From: Phytophthora hibernalis
Lineage: Eukaryota; Oomycota; Peronosporomycetes; Peronosporales; Peronosporaceae
Assembly (NCBI GenBank): GCA_012656075.1
Contig: JAAKBF010000403.1
Span: forward strand, 248,001 to 312,000
Length of the DNA: 64,000 bases
Direction of reading: 5' to 3'
Made by a program: the position numbers and the translations under genes. The notes under the pieces were generated by a model that searched no databases, was not told where the DNA came from, and saw only the letters and a list, made by a program, of their open reading frames with translations. This document shows positions 30,276 to 40,409 of the stretch, piece by piece (position 1 is the stretch's first letter; every line of letters starts with the position of its first letter).

Positions 30276-31297
30276 ATCACGCTGTCGCTGCAGTTCGCTG
30301 AGTACTAGATGGAGAAACACTTCTATCATCAAGAACACCAGCGCCGTAGTTCCCGGTTGCTGCTGACAACTGAGCTGGGGCACCACGCGGGTACTGCAAA
30401 TACGCGCCTTGTACATGTAGTTACTAATCTTCTTGGTCGCAGCGTCTGCCGAGTTGCCCGTGAATGTTCCGCTCTTGGTAAGCACATTCAGTTTGCATCC
30501 ACGTCCGATAATCGCTTGGCAGTTTTCGGCTGCATCCGGAATAAAAAAACTTCCTAATGGGTCAGGTTGGCTCGGTATCTTGACCGAGTCAAAGTAGTTT
30601 CCCTCCGCCAAGACGTATCCACCCGTTGCCACATCAAAGGCGTGGCTGGAGTTGTCGGCGAAATAGTTGCTGGCAGCGTGAACGATAGACTCTTCTCCGT
30701 CGTGACCTCCAATTTTTGGGGAACGTCCTGAAGTCTTGTGAATGTAGTTGGCAAGCAAACTCAGCTCCGTGTGCTTACCAAGAATCAAGAATCCCCAGTA
30801 GTGACGACCATCGCAAGAAGCCGAATATTTCGTGTTGCCATCAAAGTCAGAATTACTGATCGTGACGCCGGTCGCTCCTGAAAAGTTGATGACGACCATT
30901 TGCCGCCCGGCACTACATGTAGAAACCTTCACCTGGTCGATCCAGACGCCCTTCGGCGCGACGTCACCATCACCTCGAATAGTGATACCATCTCCGCCCC
31001 AAACGAGATGCGGGTTCAAGTTGGTGATGTGGATGTTTTGAACGATGACATTGCTGCCCTTGATGAGGATGCCCTTGCCGTTAAGAACACCCTTGGCGCC
31101 TTCTCCGACCAATGTCTTGTTGCTGCCGATTGAAAGGGGAGTAATAGCGGCCTTGTCATAGGTCACATCGATCGTTTTTCCTTCGCACTGGCTAGAGCTC
31201 AGTTGAATAGCGTCTTGTCCTTGGAAGCCGTTCTTTTTGGCGATGCAGACGATATTATTTTTCGGACGGCAGCCTTTTTCGGTGATTGAGCCTTCCG
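30276..31297 (-). pseudogene. PL1 lyase, 3' part, detached from its N-terminus
   Basis: Minus-strand lyase homology begins sharply at TEGSITEKGCRPKNN (31297) and runs through WGGDG, VWIDQVKV (the usual His is Gln) and SGRSPKIGG to the C-terminal QLSAATGNYGAGVL. The signal peptide and first 78 codons are not upstream; they lie on the opposite strand at 31391-31625. Other changes from its paralogues are two 6-bp in-frame insertions that each create TACATGTA (30914-30921 and 30412-30419) and a one-base deletion near 30380 that throws the last 35 codons out of frame. Non-functional as arranged. Confidence 0.85.
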
Positions 31298-31625
31298 TAA
31301 GCAGCAACCTGGGCTATCAGCTCACTCACTTGCAAATTGACCAGCTCCCCACAATCAACACCGATCTACCGCGCTAAGTCGAACAAGATCATGCCTGCCA
31401 CTCGACGAATGACTGTGCTCCTAGTCGTTCTCACGCTAGCACAAGCCAATTTGAATTGCGTTGCGTCCGTTGTCACTGGCACTCCACCAGGTTTCGCGGT
31501 TGGCACTACGGGCGGAGGTAGCGTAAAGCATGTGTACCCAACCAGTATCAAGGAACTCGCCACCTATCTCAACGACAACACCCCTCGCGTTGTCGTCCTC
31601 AGGCAGGAGTTCAAATTCATCGATA
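31298..31625 (+). other. 328-bp inverted block carrying lyase promoter and N-terminus
   Basis: Lyase reading stops after EFKFID at 31625 on the plus strand and resumes as TEGSITEKG from 31297 on the minus strand. Turning 31298-31625 over would place both halves in frame and on one strand, with at most a one-base overlap. The block includes the promoter, the ATG and 78 codons. Confidence 0.75.
31319..31340 (+). promoter_or_regulatory. lyase core promoter inside inverted block
   Basis: The sequence TCACTCACTTGCAAATTG matches the initiator plus flanking element and lies about 65 bp before the ATG at 31391, so the inverted fragment kept its own promoter. Confidence 0.45.
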
Positions 31626-31648
31626 TTTATTGGCTAGATGGCGGATAA
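31391..31648 (+). pseudogene. PL1 lyase N-terminal fragment
   Basis: Encodes a signal peptide (MTVLLVVLTLAQANLNCVAS region) and the PPGFAVGTTGGG...VVVLRQEFKFID lyase start. It then runs into eight unrelated residues and a stop. It could be secreted as a peptide of about 60 residues but lacks all catalytic parts. Confidence 0.8.
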
Positions 31649-32396
31649 CGGCCTGTGTCTGGTAAACCTTAAACACTCGTTTCCTTGAAAGATTGGGGTC
31701 ACCACTTGCGACCGCATCTCAAATCTAACGGGTGATGGAGCAGAAGGTGGCTGGCTGTCGCTGAAGGTCTGGCAGAAAATAGTATCGATTCAATCCCCAC
31801 AATGACATAAACGCACCAGATGCATGGGTATTTATTTACCTCCACCCACCCGGTATGGTCGAAACCTGTTGCTAGCTGGTTCATCCTTCGTGGTGATCTT
31901 GATCACGGGTGCATCAAGGAGTCCTTGGCCCGCTGTGTAGGGTGTTCAGCAGAGGCATAGGAATCCGTGAGCACCCGATAATCGATATTTTGCTGCTGCA
32001 AACCAAATGCTGGCATCTACTTTAACGTTCAACAGGCGGGATCGGGGTACAAAACCGGTTACATGAAAGCCCAGTAAAAGCACAAGGTCCCTCGTGGGCA
32101 CTTAGTGTATAGACCCCCTACCAAGGAGAATGGCCCCCAATGGGATCCACAGATATGCAACAGACTCTGCGTCGGAAGACTGCACCTTAGTCCTACTGAA
32201 GCGTATCTGAATTCGCGTAGTTGACAAAGTTGTCGTCTCTTACCTCTCTAAAACCAAGCTTCGCGAGCAAAGACTTCGCGAATAAAGTGTGTTATTTATT
32301 AGCGAGCGCTCGCAGCAATCCACGTTGTACGCTCAATAAGGCCAAGTAGTCGGCTCATCGCAGAGCCCAGTTCTGTATGGTGAATGCGGATCCAAC
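31649..32396. other. intergenic, no gene
   Basis: Spacer between the split lyase and the 3' end of the CAMK kinase. Only short frames and no repeat could be recognised. Confidence 0.45.
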
Positions 32397-33571
32397 TTAA
32401 GTCGGCGGGTTGCGAGCGGCCCTCAGCAGTCGCTGCGTCTTGGTCACAGCCATCACAACACCCACGCCGGCGCGAAACTTGCTGCGCGCAGTCAGACGTC
32501 GGGCCTCCTTCATGTTCTTTCCGACCGAGAGTACTGGAGCGTCGTCGTCTGCATCCTTAATGTCGTTAAACCACGGGTGGTCGAGCACTTCCTGAGCCGT
32601 CAAACGCTTCGACGGCTGCACCACCAGCATCTTGCAGATGAGGTCCTTGGCCTGCTGCGATACCCCATCAAAATACGGCTCTACAAATTCAAAATCGCCA
32701 TTGAGAATCTATATACGAAAGGAAAAGTGTCAGCACTCCGTAAGTTGAAACAAGCGTACTCAGCCAACACAACGCACCTTCCGCATCTCCTCAACTTGGT
32801 TCTCGTCGTAGAACGGAGGGAACCCACACAGCAAGATGTAGGCGATGACACCGAGACTCCAGATATCGCACTTGCTGTCGTACGGCAGCTTGCGGACGAT
32901 CTCGGGCGCGTAGTAACCCGGAGTGCCACACATTGTGGACATGTTGGTCTCCTCCGTGACCAACTTGGCGAACCCGAAGTCGGCGATCTTGATCACCGAG
33001 TTCTCGGTCTCATCTGCGTAGAGCAGGTTTTCCGGCTTGAGGTCGCGGTGGGTCACTCCTACCGAGTGACAGTACCGCAAAACTTTGGCCACGACTTTCA
33101 CCACCTTCTTGGCCTCTGCTTCGGTGTAGTATTCCTTGGCAATGATGCGGTCAAAGAGTTCGCCTCCTTCGGCGTTCTCCATGACCAAGAAGCACATGGG
33201 CCCGTCTCCGTCGTACACGTCGAATAGTTTGATAATGTTCGGGTGACTCATCTGCAGTCATAGGACAGTTAGCACGAAAGTACCACTTCAGTTTGCAGGG
33301 CATAAGACGTACGTCCTTGAGGATCTCGATCTCCTGCGCCAAGTTGCTGCGATCCTTCGGGTTGAGTGCCGCCTTGTTGATGCACTTGACAGCGAACCGA
33401 TCACCTGTGCTGCGGTTCGTGCACTCCTTCACGACGGAAAAATTGCCTTTGAGCATGCAGAGGTTAGATCAGGACACGTTTCAAAAGACTGTAGACTGTA
33501 GTAGCACCTTCGCCGATGACGCGTCCGATGCGGTACTTCTCATTGAAACCTGCAGGGACTTGGTCCGTCAT
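32397..33571 (-). CDS. CAMK-family Ser/Thr protein kinase (327 aa, 4 exons)
   Basis: The start is MTDQVPAGFNEKYRIG at 33571. Exons are 33508-33571, 33313-33446, 32778-33251 and 32397-32708. The three introns (61, 61 and 69 bp) have GT/AG ends and keep phase, giving 328 codons with stop. Kinase signatures are GEGNFSVVKE (Gly loop, split by intron 1), AVKCINK (ATP Lys), MENAEGGELFDRI, HRDLKPENLL (catalytic loop), DFGFAK and GTPGYYAPEIV. After the kinase domain (ending DHPWFNDI) there is only a short basic tail and no clear calmodulin-binding or EF-hand segment. A Ca2+/calmodulin or CDPK-related kinase is likely, substrate unknown. Some of the C-terminal half resembles DAPK/phosphorylase-kinase-type CAMKs. 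No lesions. Confidence 0.85.
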
Positions 33572-34017
33572 GTCCGTTGCCTCAAAGCTGCGAGATCGAC
33601 TCTGAGCTCTTTCGACTGTTTTCCAGAGTGCCGCCAAGAATGCGAGGCGTCCACTTCTGAGCCGCTAAGGAGAGAGTGAGGAGCCGTAACGACTCGAGCC
33701 TATTCGACAGCAAAAATATAATTTGATAGTCGTGATCGTGTTTTTTAACTGTCCTCTGGTTCGACTCGGTCGGTGTCCACACCACAGAGGTGTGGAAACG
33801 TTAGAGTAGCTTTGTTTGGGCTAAGCTTACAGGTAATGACTTCTCCTGTGGTAGATCGCCGCTTAGCGGTTCTCACACAATGCAATTTTGCTGTGATAAC
33901 GATTGACTCAATATGTCCTGTATATCCTCTACGCCGCTGCTTCGCTACCCGATGGCGACCCCTAAACAAACAAACCGTTGCTGGTCTCTGATCTTTTCTT
34001 GTTGTCCGTTGCATCTT
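33572..34017. other. intergenic between kinase and PDZ gene
   Basis: Contains the kinase promoter (a CTCGCATTCTTGG-type initiator is possible near 33640) and the PDZ gene 3' flank. No gene was found. Confidence 0.4.
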
Positions 34018-35776
34018 CTAATCGATGGCTTGGAAAGTGAGCACCACGGGCTTTGGCACGTTGCGCAGGTGCATCGTAGAGCGCTCGAACCCAAGTTGAC
34101 GAACGTCCTTGTCGCCGATCTTCATCAGGAGGTCACCCACGGCCACGCGCCGCAGACCAGCACACGTGCTCTTGCCCGTTCGCTTAGTGATGAGGACCAC
34201 CGAACCCTGCTTCGACTGCGCCTCGCGCACGGTGAAGCCGAACGGGCCATCGGGCCACTGAATCTGGTAGTACGCGTTCGCGTCAATCTCGAAGAACTCC
34301 TCTTCTTCCATCTGCGGCGCAGGCTGAGGTTGCTGGAACGACGACTGCTGATAGAGCTGCTGCTGGGGCTGCGGTGGTGTCTGCTGGAATGATGACTGCT
34401 GATAGAGCTGCTGCTGAGGCGGCGGCGTCTGCTGGAACGACGACTGCTGTTGCAATGGCGATGGTTGATACGGGGACTGCCGCTGCGGTGGTGTCTGAGA
34501 CTGATAGCCGTTGTCTCCATAGCTCTGCGTCTGCCCAAACGACAGGTCTTCATCCGTCTGCACTGGCTGGTGTTGAGGCTGAAGCTGGTACTTGCTGGAA
34601 TGCTGGTGGCGAGACCCATTGAAGGAGCTATTGCTGCGCGCGCTTCGGTATCCCAGCAAACCAGGTGTGGCCTCATTCTCGCTAGCAGCCGAGTTACTAC
34701 GCGAAGACGAGTGGCTCCGTACAGGAACCGGTGCCGGTACCGGTGCAGGAGCGCTTGCAGCACTCGAAGAGCGATGCACTGGAGACGGTGCTCGTTGCGG
34801 TTGAGGTGGGGTGGCCATGCTCACAGTCGCCATCTGCGCAGTCAGGACCTCCACCGACTTGTTAGCCTTGCTCCTGTTGGCCATCGGTCGACGGAAGCGG
34901 ATGACCGCCGGCTTGGGCACGTTCATAATGTACTGCATGGTCTCGTGGAAGCCGTGCTCCTGGGCCGACTTGTCGTTCACGAGGATGATCTCGTCGTTCT
35001 CCTGCACCTGCGCGAGCTGCTTGGATGTCCCTTTGCCCGTGAACGACCGTACGTAGGGCAGTCCGTCGGCCGATGCCTACAACAAGGCCGAGCGAGCCGT
35101 ACTCCCACAGGAAGTCGTATTCGCCTTCCGCGAGCTCCGGCAGCTGCATGTGCAGCTCCTCAGCCAGAGGTTTCTGAACCGCAGCGTGATGGGCTTGGGT
35201 AGGTCCTTGATGATGCCGATGATGGCCGAGATGGAGTGGTCGCTCGTGGGCGTCTGGTTGACGTACACGAGTTCATGACCGACTTTGACGTCTCTCGAGC
35301 GCAGGACTGTCGGCTTTGCCTGTGAACCTCTTGACCAATGGCAGTTTGCTCTTGGGGTCGGTCGTGAGCACGATACCCAGCGGACCCGACTCCCATAAGT
35401 ACGTGTACTCATTGGGGGCGAGGTCCGGCAGGTCTTTGGCGGCGGCGCCGTAGGGTGACAACTGCAGCGTCAGACGCACGGGCTTCTGCACCGAACGCAG
35501 CAGTTTGGTGGCGTTTCCCGCACCCAAGTGGTACACCTTCTCGTCCCCAATGGCGATCAGCATGTCGCCTGGTACGACGTCCTGTAGGCCGGCGGTGGCG
35601 CTCGTGGCGGTGCGGCGAGCGAGACACAGGACCGTTCCTCGATCCGACTGCACGGGGGTCACGGTGAAGCCGAAGGCCGCGCCGTCCGCCCACTCCACTA
35701 CGTACATCTTGCGCTCGTCCAGACGCACCTCCACGCCCGTTTGCGCCGTCTGAAGGGCGTCGGCAGCGTCGGCCAT
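34018..35776 (-). CDS. multi-PDZ scaffold protein with Gln-rich linker (frame breaks)
   Basis: The ATG at 35776 begins MADAADALQTAQTG. Four related PDZ-like modules follow: VVEWADGAAFGFTVTPV..., EYTYLWESGPLGIVL..., EYDFLWEYGSLGLVV..., and after a linker YQIQWPDGPFGFTVREAQ.... Each ends in a VRLTL/ITLRF/VIRF/VVLTF strand. The PDZ carboxylate-binding loop appears as GPLG or GPFG. The linker between modules 3 and 4 (about 34330-34850) is rich in Gln, Ser and Pro with repeated LYQQSSFQQ. Three one- or two-base frame breaks occur near 35300, 35170 and 35080, all in otherwise well-preserved sequence. PDZ proteins assemble signalling complexes by binding C-terminal tails; the partner is unknown. Confidence 0.7.
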
Positions 35777-36525
35777 GACTGTCGGGTGTTGTTGGTGTCG
35801 ATCTCAATAATGAAGGGCTAAAGTATCAGATGCCGAGGGTGGACTGTGGGAATTGATACGCGGGAAGGTGGAGAGGATTTGGGTTTTGTATGGTTTGTAG
35901 CCTGTTAGAATTGATTCTAAGGGACGAGGAGGGACCAACTGTACGACGCTCGCTATTACACACCGTGCGAGAAAGTGTCGGCGCCAAATGGCGACGTGTC
36001 GACCGTCGCCACGCTGGACGCGAATGGGTTCAACGAACTGCGTCTCGGAGAGACAAAGTGGTGTACGTCGAGGCTCGCCCGCCACCGAAGTTTGAGAAGT
36101 CTCCAGCCACCCTTCTCTGCTTGGCCGTCGTCCGGTTGCATCGGAAGGGCGGCAATCACAACGCAAAGGTGTCGTACGTCGAGCCACTGCAACCAGCCCA
36201 GCTCCAGCTGTCCGACTGCACAGGTCGGCCAAGACACTGGCGGTTGCAGCCGCTGTCTTCTTCTGTCCACTGCCTTTGAAAGTGTATATACCGGTATCCC
36301 CTGCAAGCACCACCTCCTGTCTCACTTCAGACAGCTTAGAAGTTGGAAGTTTCGAAGTACTCAACGCGATGCAGTGCAAAGCTCCTCGCTGTTCTGACGT
36401 GGTTGAACTGATGGCCCTTGATCCTTTGCTTATCATCGCACGCTTCTCAGACTGCGTTTGGTAAAACACTCCGCTCTCACTTTGCAACAACTACCGTCTC
36501 CTCTCCCACTCTGCACCAAATCCCT
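35777..36525. other. intergenic, no gene accepted
   Basis: Divergent promoter region between the PDZ gene and the membrane-protein gene. Long frames occur on both strands but without domain or codon signal. An ATACCGGTAT palindrome is seen near 36288. Confidence 0.4.
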
Positions 36526-36540
36526 TTCATTCATTCCCAC
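36526..36540 (+). promoter_or_regulatory. candidate initiator of membrane-protein gene
   Basis: TTCATTCATTCCCAC contains the classic oomycete TCATTCC initiator. A CCATTTGC-like flank follows closer to the ATG at 36600. Confidence 0.45.
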
Positions 36541-36599
36541 CTCCTCCGCTCCCACTCTGCACCACAACCGCTCTCCATTTGCAACAATAACCGTTCACC

Positions 36600-37349
36600 A
36601 TGCCCGAGCTGTTGGCGTGGCTCGTGGTGCTTAGCGCCGTCGTCCTGACGCTCGAGATCCAGCGTCGTCTGCTGCTCGCACGTGTCCTCGGGGCCTGCGT
36701 CATGCTCTTGGCCTGGGGGCGTCTGCTGCCTCCCGATCTGCAGCTCAAAGCCGCGTGTTGCGCCGTCGTGTACCACGGAATGACCGAAGGTCTGCGCCAA
36801 TGGCAACGCAGCTTCCCGTGCGTCTTCGAGCGCCGCAAAGACCACAAAGTGGTGCTCTGGCTGCTCTTCTGGGCGCGCGTCTTCATCTGGGGCGCCACTC
36901 TGGGCGGCGTCGCGGTCTTCGCAACTGAAACGACGTCTTATTGGCGTCAAGCGGTCGTTCTAGCCTTCTACTACGAACTGGTGGAGGTGCTGGTGATGCT
37001 GTACTTTGCAGACCAAGAGCTGCCTTATCTCTGGCGCAGACGCGTCGGTCATTGGCTGGCGGCGCTGCTTGTAGGGGTCTTGGAGAGCTCCGGACAACTG
37101 GACCAAGTGCTGCGCGGCCCGATGTTGGCCGGCATGTCGCCTCTGGCACTCGTGGGGGTGCTGCTCATGACCATGTGGCTGTCTATTGAGATCCCGTGGC
37201 ATCAGATCGCTGCTGCTAGCGGCCCGAGCTTGGAGGACGAAGAGTACGACAAGGAGGAGCCTATGAGGGAGCCCAGGAGACATGACGCAGGGTTTAGCAG
37301 AGATCTGTTCGTGCACACAAGCAGTGGAGACGGGTTCTTTCGACCGTGA
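36600..37349 (+). CDS. multi-span membrane protein, unknown function (249 aa)
   Basis: Single exon starting MPELLAWLVVLSAVVL, preceded by an initiator-type promoter. About six hydrophobic segments are seen: residues 4-20, 28-44, 84-108, 116-135, 150-162 and 178-196. Short charged loops lie between them, and an acidic, probably cytosolic C-terminal tail follows (LEDEEYDKEEPMREP). Codon use is GC-rich as in other housekeeping genes here. No family motif was recognised, and the first segment could act as a signal anchor. No lesions. Confidence 0.75.
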   Translation: MPELLAWLVVLSAVVLTLEIQRRLLLARVLGACVMLLAWGRLLPPDLQLKAACCAVVYHGMTEGLRQWQRSFPCVFERRKDHKVVLWLLFWARVFIWGATLGGVAVFATETTSYWRQAVVLAFYYELVEVLVMLYFADQELPYLWRRRVGHWLAALLVGVLESSGQLDQVLRGPMLAGMSPLALVGVLLMTMWLSIEIPWHQIAAASGPSLEDEEYDKEEPMREPRRHDAGFSRDLFVHTSSGDGFFRP

Positions 37350-37611
37350 AGCACTGTGAAAACTAAGCCTATAGCTGGAGGAGAACCCGAGGTACAGAGC
37401 TCGGAGAATTGTATGACTTTAGTATTTATTCGCTTTGGTTGCAGACGTCATGGTTGCGCGCTGGGCTTTAGAGTACGCGTTGTGTTGGACGCTGAACTGG
37501 ATCGAGATTTTGTAGGCCGGGCGCTCAAAGGAGGCAGTCGGATGGTATCTGGGAAGACGTCTTCGCTGGAGTTTAAGTTCGTCGTTGCCGATGGGGCGGT
37601 GGCGATCCGTC

Positions 37612-39467
37612 TCAGTCTAATGGGGAATTCGAGTGGTGTTCACGAGCCTTTCCAGTCTTCAGGTCGAGCAACCTCGGTAATCTTCTTGATCCAGCAGACG
37701 TCCCTCGTGAAACGTTTGCGGGCATTTTCGGCACCAGAATGCTTGCTGTTGCCGAGCTCTTGGATGGAGGCTTGGCGTTTGTGTCCTGGTTTGTGATCGT
37801 CGATGCAATTGGTTTCTTCATCACCTCAAGCGGCTTCAACCTACGCAACATTTCAAGAAAATGGAAGACGTGAGCAAGTTTGGCGCGTGACGTCGAACCA
37901 TCTCGTCACTTCTTACCTGGAAGCTCGAGTCAGTCGAAGTTTTGCTGGAGATATTGTTTGAGGAGATCCCAACACGTTCTCTCGGGCGAGCTGAAGTGCT
38001 GGCGGTTGGGGTATCCTCTTGTTATCCTGCTGCAATGGCATCCGCGGGGACAAAGGCTTCAAACAGAGAGCTTTGGGTCTGCTAGGGCTTTCCATATGCG
38101 AAAGCGTTGTCGAATCCTCGTGTGGCTCTGGCTCTGGAGCCAAATCGTTTCCTGCTTTTGAGTTCTCCTGTTCGGTGTCGACGGCAATGATTGCGAGCTT
38201 TGTTGATTGCATACCGCAGCAGCTCTGTTGAGTTTTGCATCCCCAAGACGCTTGATCCGGTGTTTTGAAGTTTTCGGTTTGCCCAAGTTTTCAGCAGCAA
38301 CTCGGACAAAAGGATGCGCAAGAAGTTGCTTTACAGTTGCGCGGTGCTCTGGGTTTCGCTGTAAACAGAGCTTGAGGAATGAGGCAGTCTATTGAACAAC
38401 GATGCAAAACACGCGTGAACATTTTTGGACATCAGGACAACAGGTCAAACTTCACTACTTGACGCACCTCTTCGGGAACATCGGCTGGAATAGTCGGAGT
38501 GTGGTCGCTTGACACGATTTGGTACATGGCTGTGAGCGGGTTACTGTACTGCTGCCAGGGTGAGTGACCCGTGATCATTTCAAGCACCGCACAACCGAGA
38601 CTCCACACGTCAGCACGGAACCACCGCTCGTGACTGCCGTCATCCTCCATATTCTGTTGACGGATCACCTCGGGCGCCATCCAGTGGGGAGTGCCCTTCA
38701 GCCCTCCGACGAGTGAAGCACAGCCGACCACTTTGAAAGTACCGAAATCACCCAGCTTGATGTCAGCATCAGAGTTGTCACCCGGTGCTGTAAGGAGAAT
38801 ATTCGCGCACTTGATATCTCGATGCGCAATTCCGTTTTCATGGAGATACTGCAGAGCTTCACATAGCTGGCGGGTATACCGCTTTGAGAGAGTCAAGGGT
38901 AACGCCCCTGAACGGGACAAACGAGAGCTTAGCGACCCGCCAGCTGCATAGTCCATATAAATCCGCAGTTCGCTCTGCTTCTTCTCGGTCGCCTGCAGAT
39001 AGCGCACCAAATGTCGGTGTCGCACTCGCTTCATGGTTTTCACCTCCCTCTTGACAGCTTCGACTGCTGCAGGTGACAGCTCGCGCGTCCAAATGACTTT
39101 CACAGCCACCATTCGTCCGGTCTTCGTCTCCTCGCAGCGATAGATTGAGCCCTGTGCGCTGTACATCAACACTTTGTCAGTCTCAACGACATCAACCACA
39201 CAAAGTTTCAAGTGCTGCTTACCCCTGTCCGATCTTCTCCTTGCGCACCCACTTCTTGGTCTTGTCGGGACTGTGAACATCGGAGCTCGAAGAGCTCTTG
39301 GCACTGGGCGTCGGTGATGCAGCCGCAGATACCCAACTATTGCAGCTACTGCCACTCGGTGAATGCTCTGGAGATGGAGGAAACATGAGCGAATACTCGT
39401 CCTGTGGGAAGTCGAGGGCGAGGCCACTTCGATTGCAGTTCGACGCCATTGCCAATGCGTCTTTCAT
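37612..39467 (-). CDS. STE/MEKK-like Ser/Thr protein kinase (532 aa, 5 exons)
   Basis: Exons, minus strand: 39223-39467, 38459-39158, 38215-38388, 37917-38167 and 37612-37840. Introns of 64, 70, 47 and 76 bp all have GT..AG ends and keep phase to give 533 codons. The start MKDALAM was preferred because a TCATCT initiator-like motif directly precedes it; an ATG nine codons upstream is possible. A Ser-rich N-terminal region is followed by the kinase: KIGQGAQGSIYRCEE (Gly loop spanning intron 1), VAVKVIW, HRDIKCANILL, DFGTFKVV and GTPHWMAPEVI, with STE-type KxxN and GTPxWMAPE. The kinase ends AHPFVRVAAEN. The basic tail is intrinsically disordered. MAPK-kinase-kinase activity is likely from family. 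The 47-bp third intron is shorter than usual and is the least certain junction. Confidence 0.8.
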
Positions 39468-39723
39468 GTTGACAGATGAGAGGAGGCAGATCAACTATGT
39501 GCAAAAAGGTAGAAACTCGCAGAAAACAACAGAAACCAAGTGGTGACACTAAATATACCGTTCGCCATGTTCCTGCATCATGTGGTGCCGAAATAGTTCG
39601 TCTACAGGATGTCGATCACCGAAACTTGTTTATCCGGATACATTTACTGTTGTATTCAGAATAAGTACGAATTCAAGCGGCCTCAGGTTTTGTGGTCCTC
39701 ATTGGCGGAGCAGACAATTGACC

Positions 39724-40256
39724 ATGGCCAAGGTACGTGAAATGGGCTCATCTCGACGACGTGTGCATGCAGCAAGGAGGCGGTGGGGGAGCGCTGTATT
39801 ATCCTCGTGTTAACCTGTGTTTCCTCTTGCTGTCGCCGTCGCTCGTGTCAAATTGCACGCCGAACTCTCCGAGTGATGACGTTTCAAACATTATGACAAA
39901 AGGGCTGACCTTTCGCTCTATTGCTGCTTCCTCACAGGGAAAAGCCAAGAACGTGGTGATCAAGATGCTGAGTGCAGCAGGCACTGGGTGTGTATAGTTC
40001 TGTGTGTTCTCGCCTGTTAAATGGCGTCTTCTGACTCGTCCTGGCTGTTTCGTAGGTTCTTCTACACCACGACCAAGAACCCGCGCAACATCACGAGGAA
40101 GCTCTCGCTCCGCAAGGTAAATAAGACAGCTATTTACCTTAATGGTTATTGGCACAGAGATTCTTTTATTGACGGAGTGCTTGTGTTTTGTTGCAGTACG
40201 ATCCGATTGTCCGGCAGCACGTGATTTTTAACGAGGCCAAGATCAAGAAGGGATAA
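39724..40256 (+). CDS. mitochondrial ribosomal protein bL33m (59 aa, 4 exons)
   Basis: A tiny spliced gene: exons 39724-39732 (MAK only), 39938-39987, 40056-40116 and 40197-40256. Introns of 205, 68 and 80 bp have GT/AG ends. The product has the bL33 family features KNVVIKMLSAAGTGFFYTTTKN, RKLSLRKYDP and a basic C-terminus VIFNEAKIKKG, of normal family length. It belongs to the large subunit of the mitochondrial ribosome near the E site. A CTCATTGG initiator-like motif lies about 30 bp upstream, and the gene is divergent from the STE-like kinase with about 255 bp between starts. Assignment rests on the spliced translation, which fits the family closely. Confidence 0.85.
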
Positions 40257-40409
40257 GCTGCAGTGGTGCGCGTCTCAGTTAGAGTTAGCAACGCACTATG
40301 AGAGATCGCGCGTGTGTCCACTACGGTCGCTTTAGAGATTGGACCTGCTTGTGGATCGTTTAACGGCAATACGCTTCCTCGCTTGTGACATTGATGGCGC
40401 CTTGTTTGT

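Noticed and set aside
35804..36490. 228-codon minus frame between the PDZ and membrane-protein genes
   Set aside because: No domain, odd composition, overlaps a likely divergent promoter and would run into the PDZ gene promoter.
36600..36950. Minus frames opposite the membrane-protein gene (36527-36950)
   Set aside because: Composition mirrors the sense gene and no independent evidence supports them.
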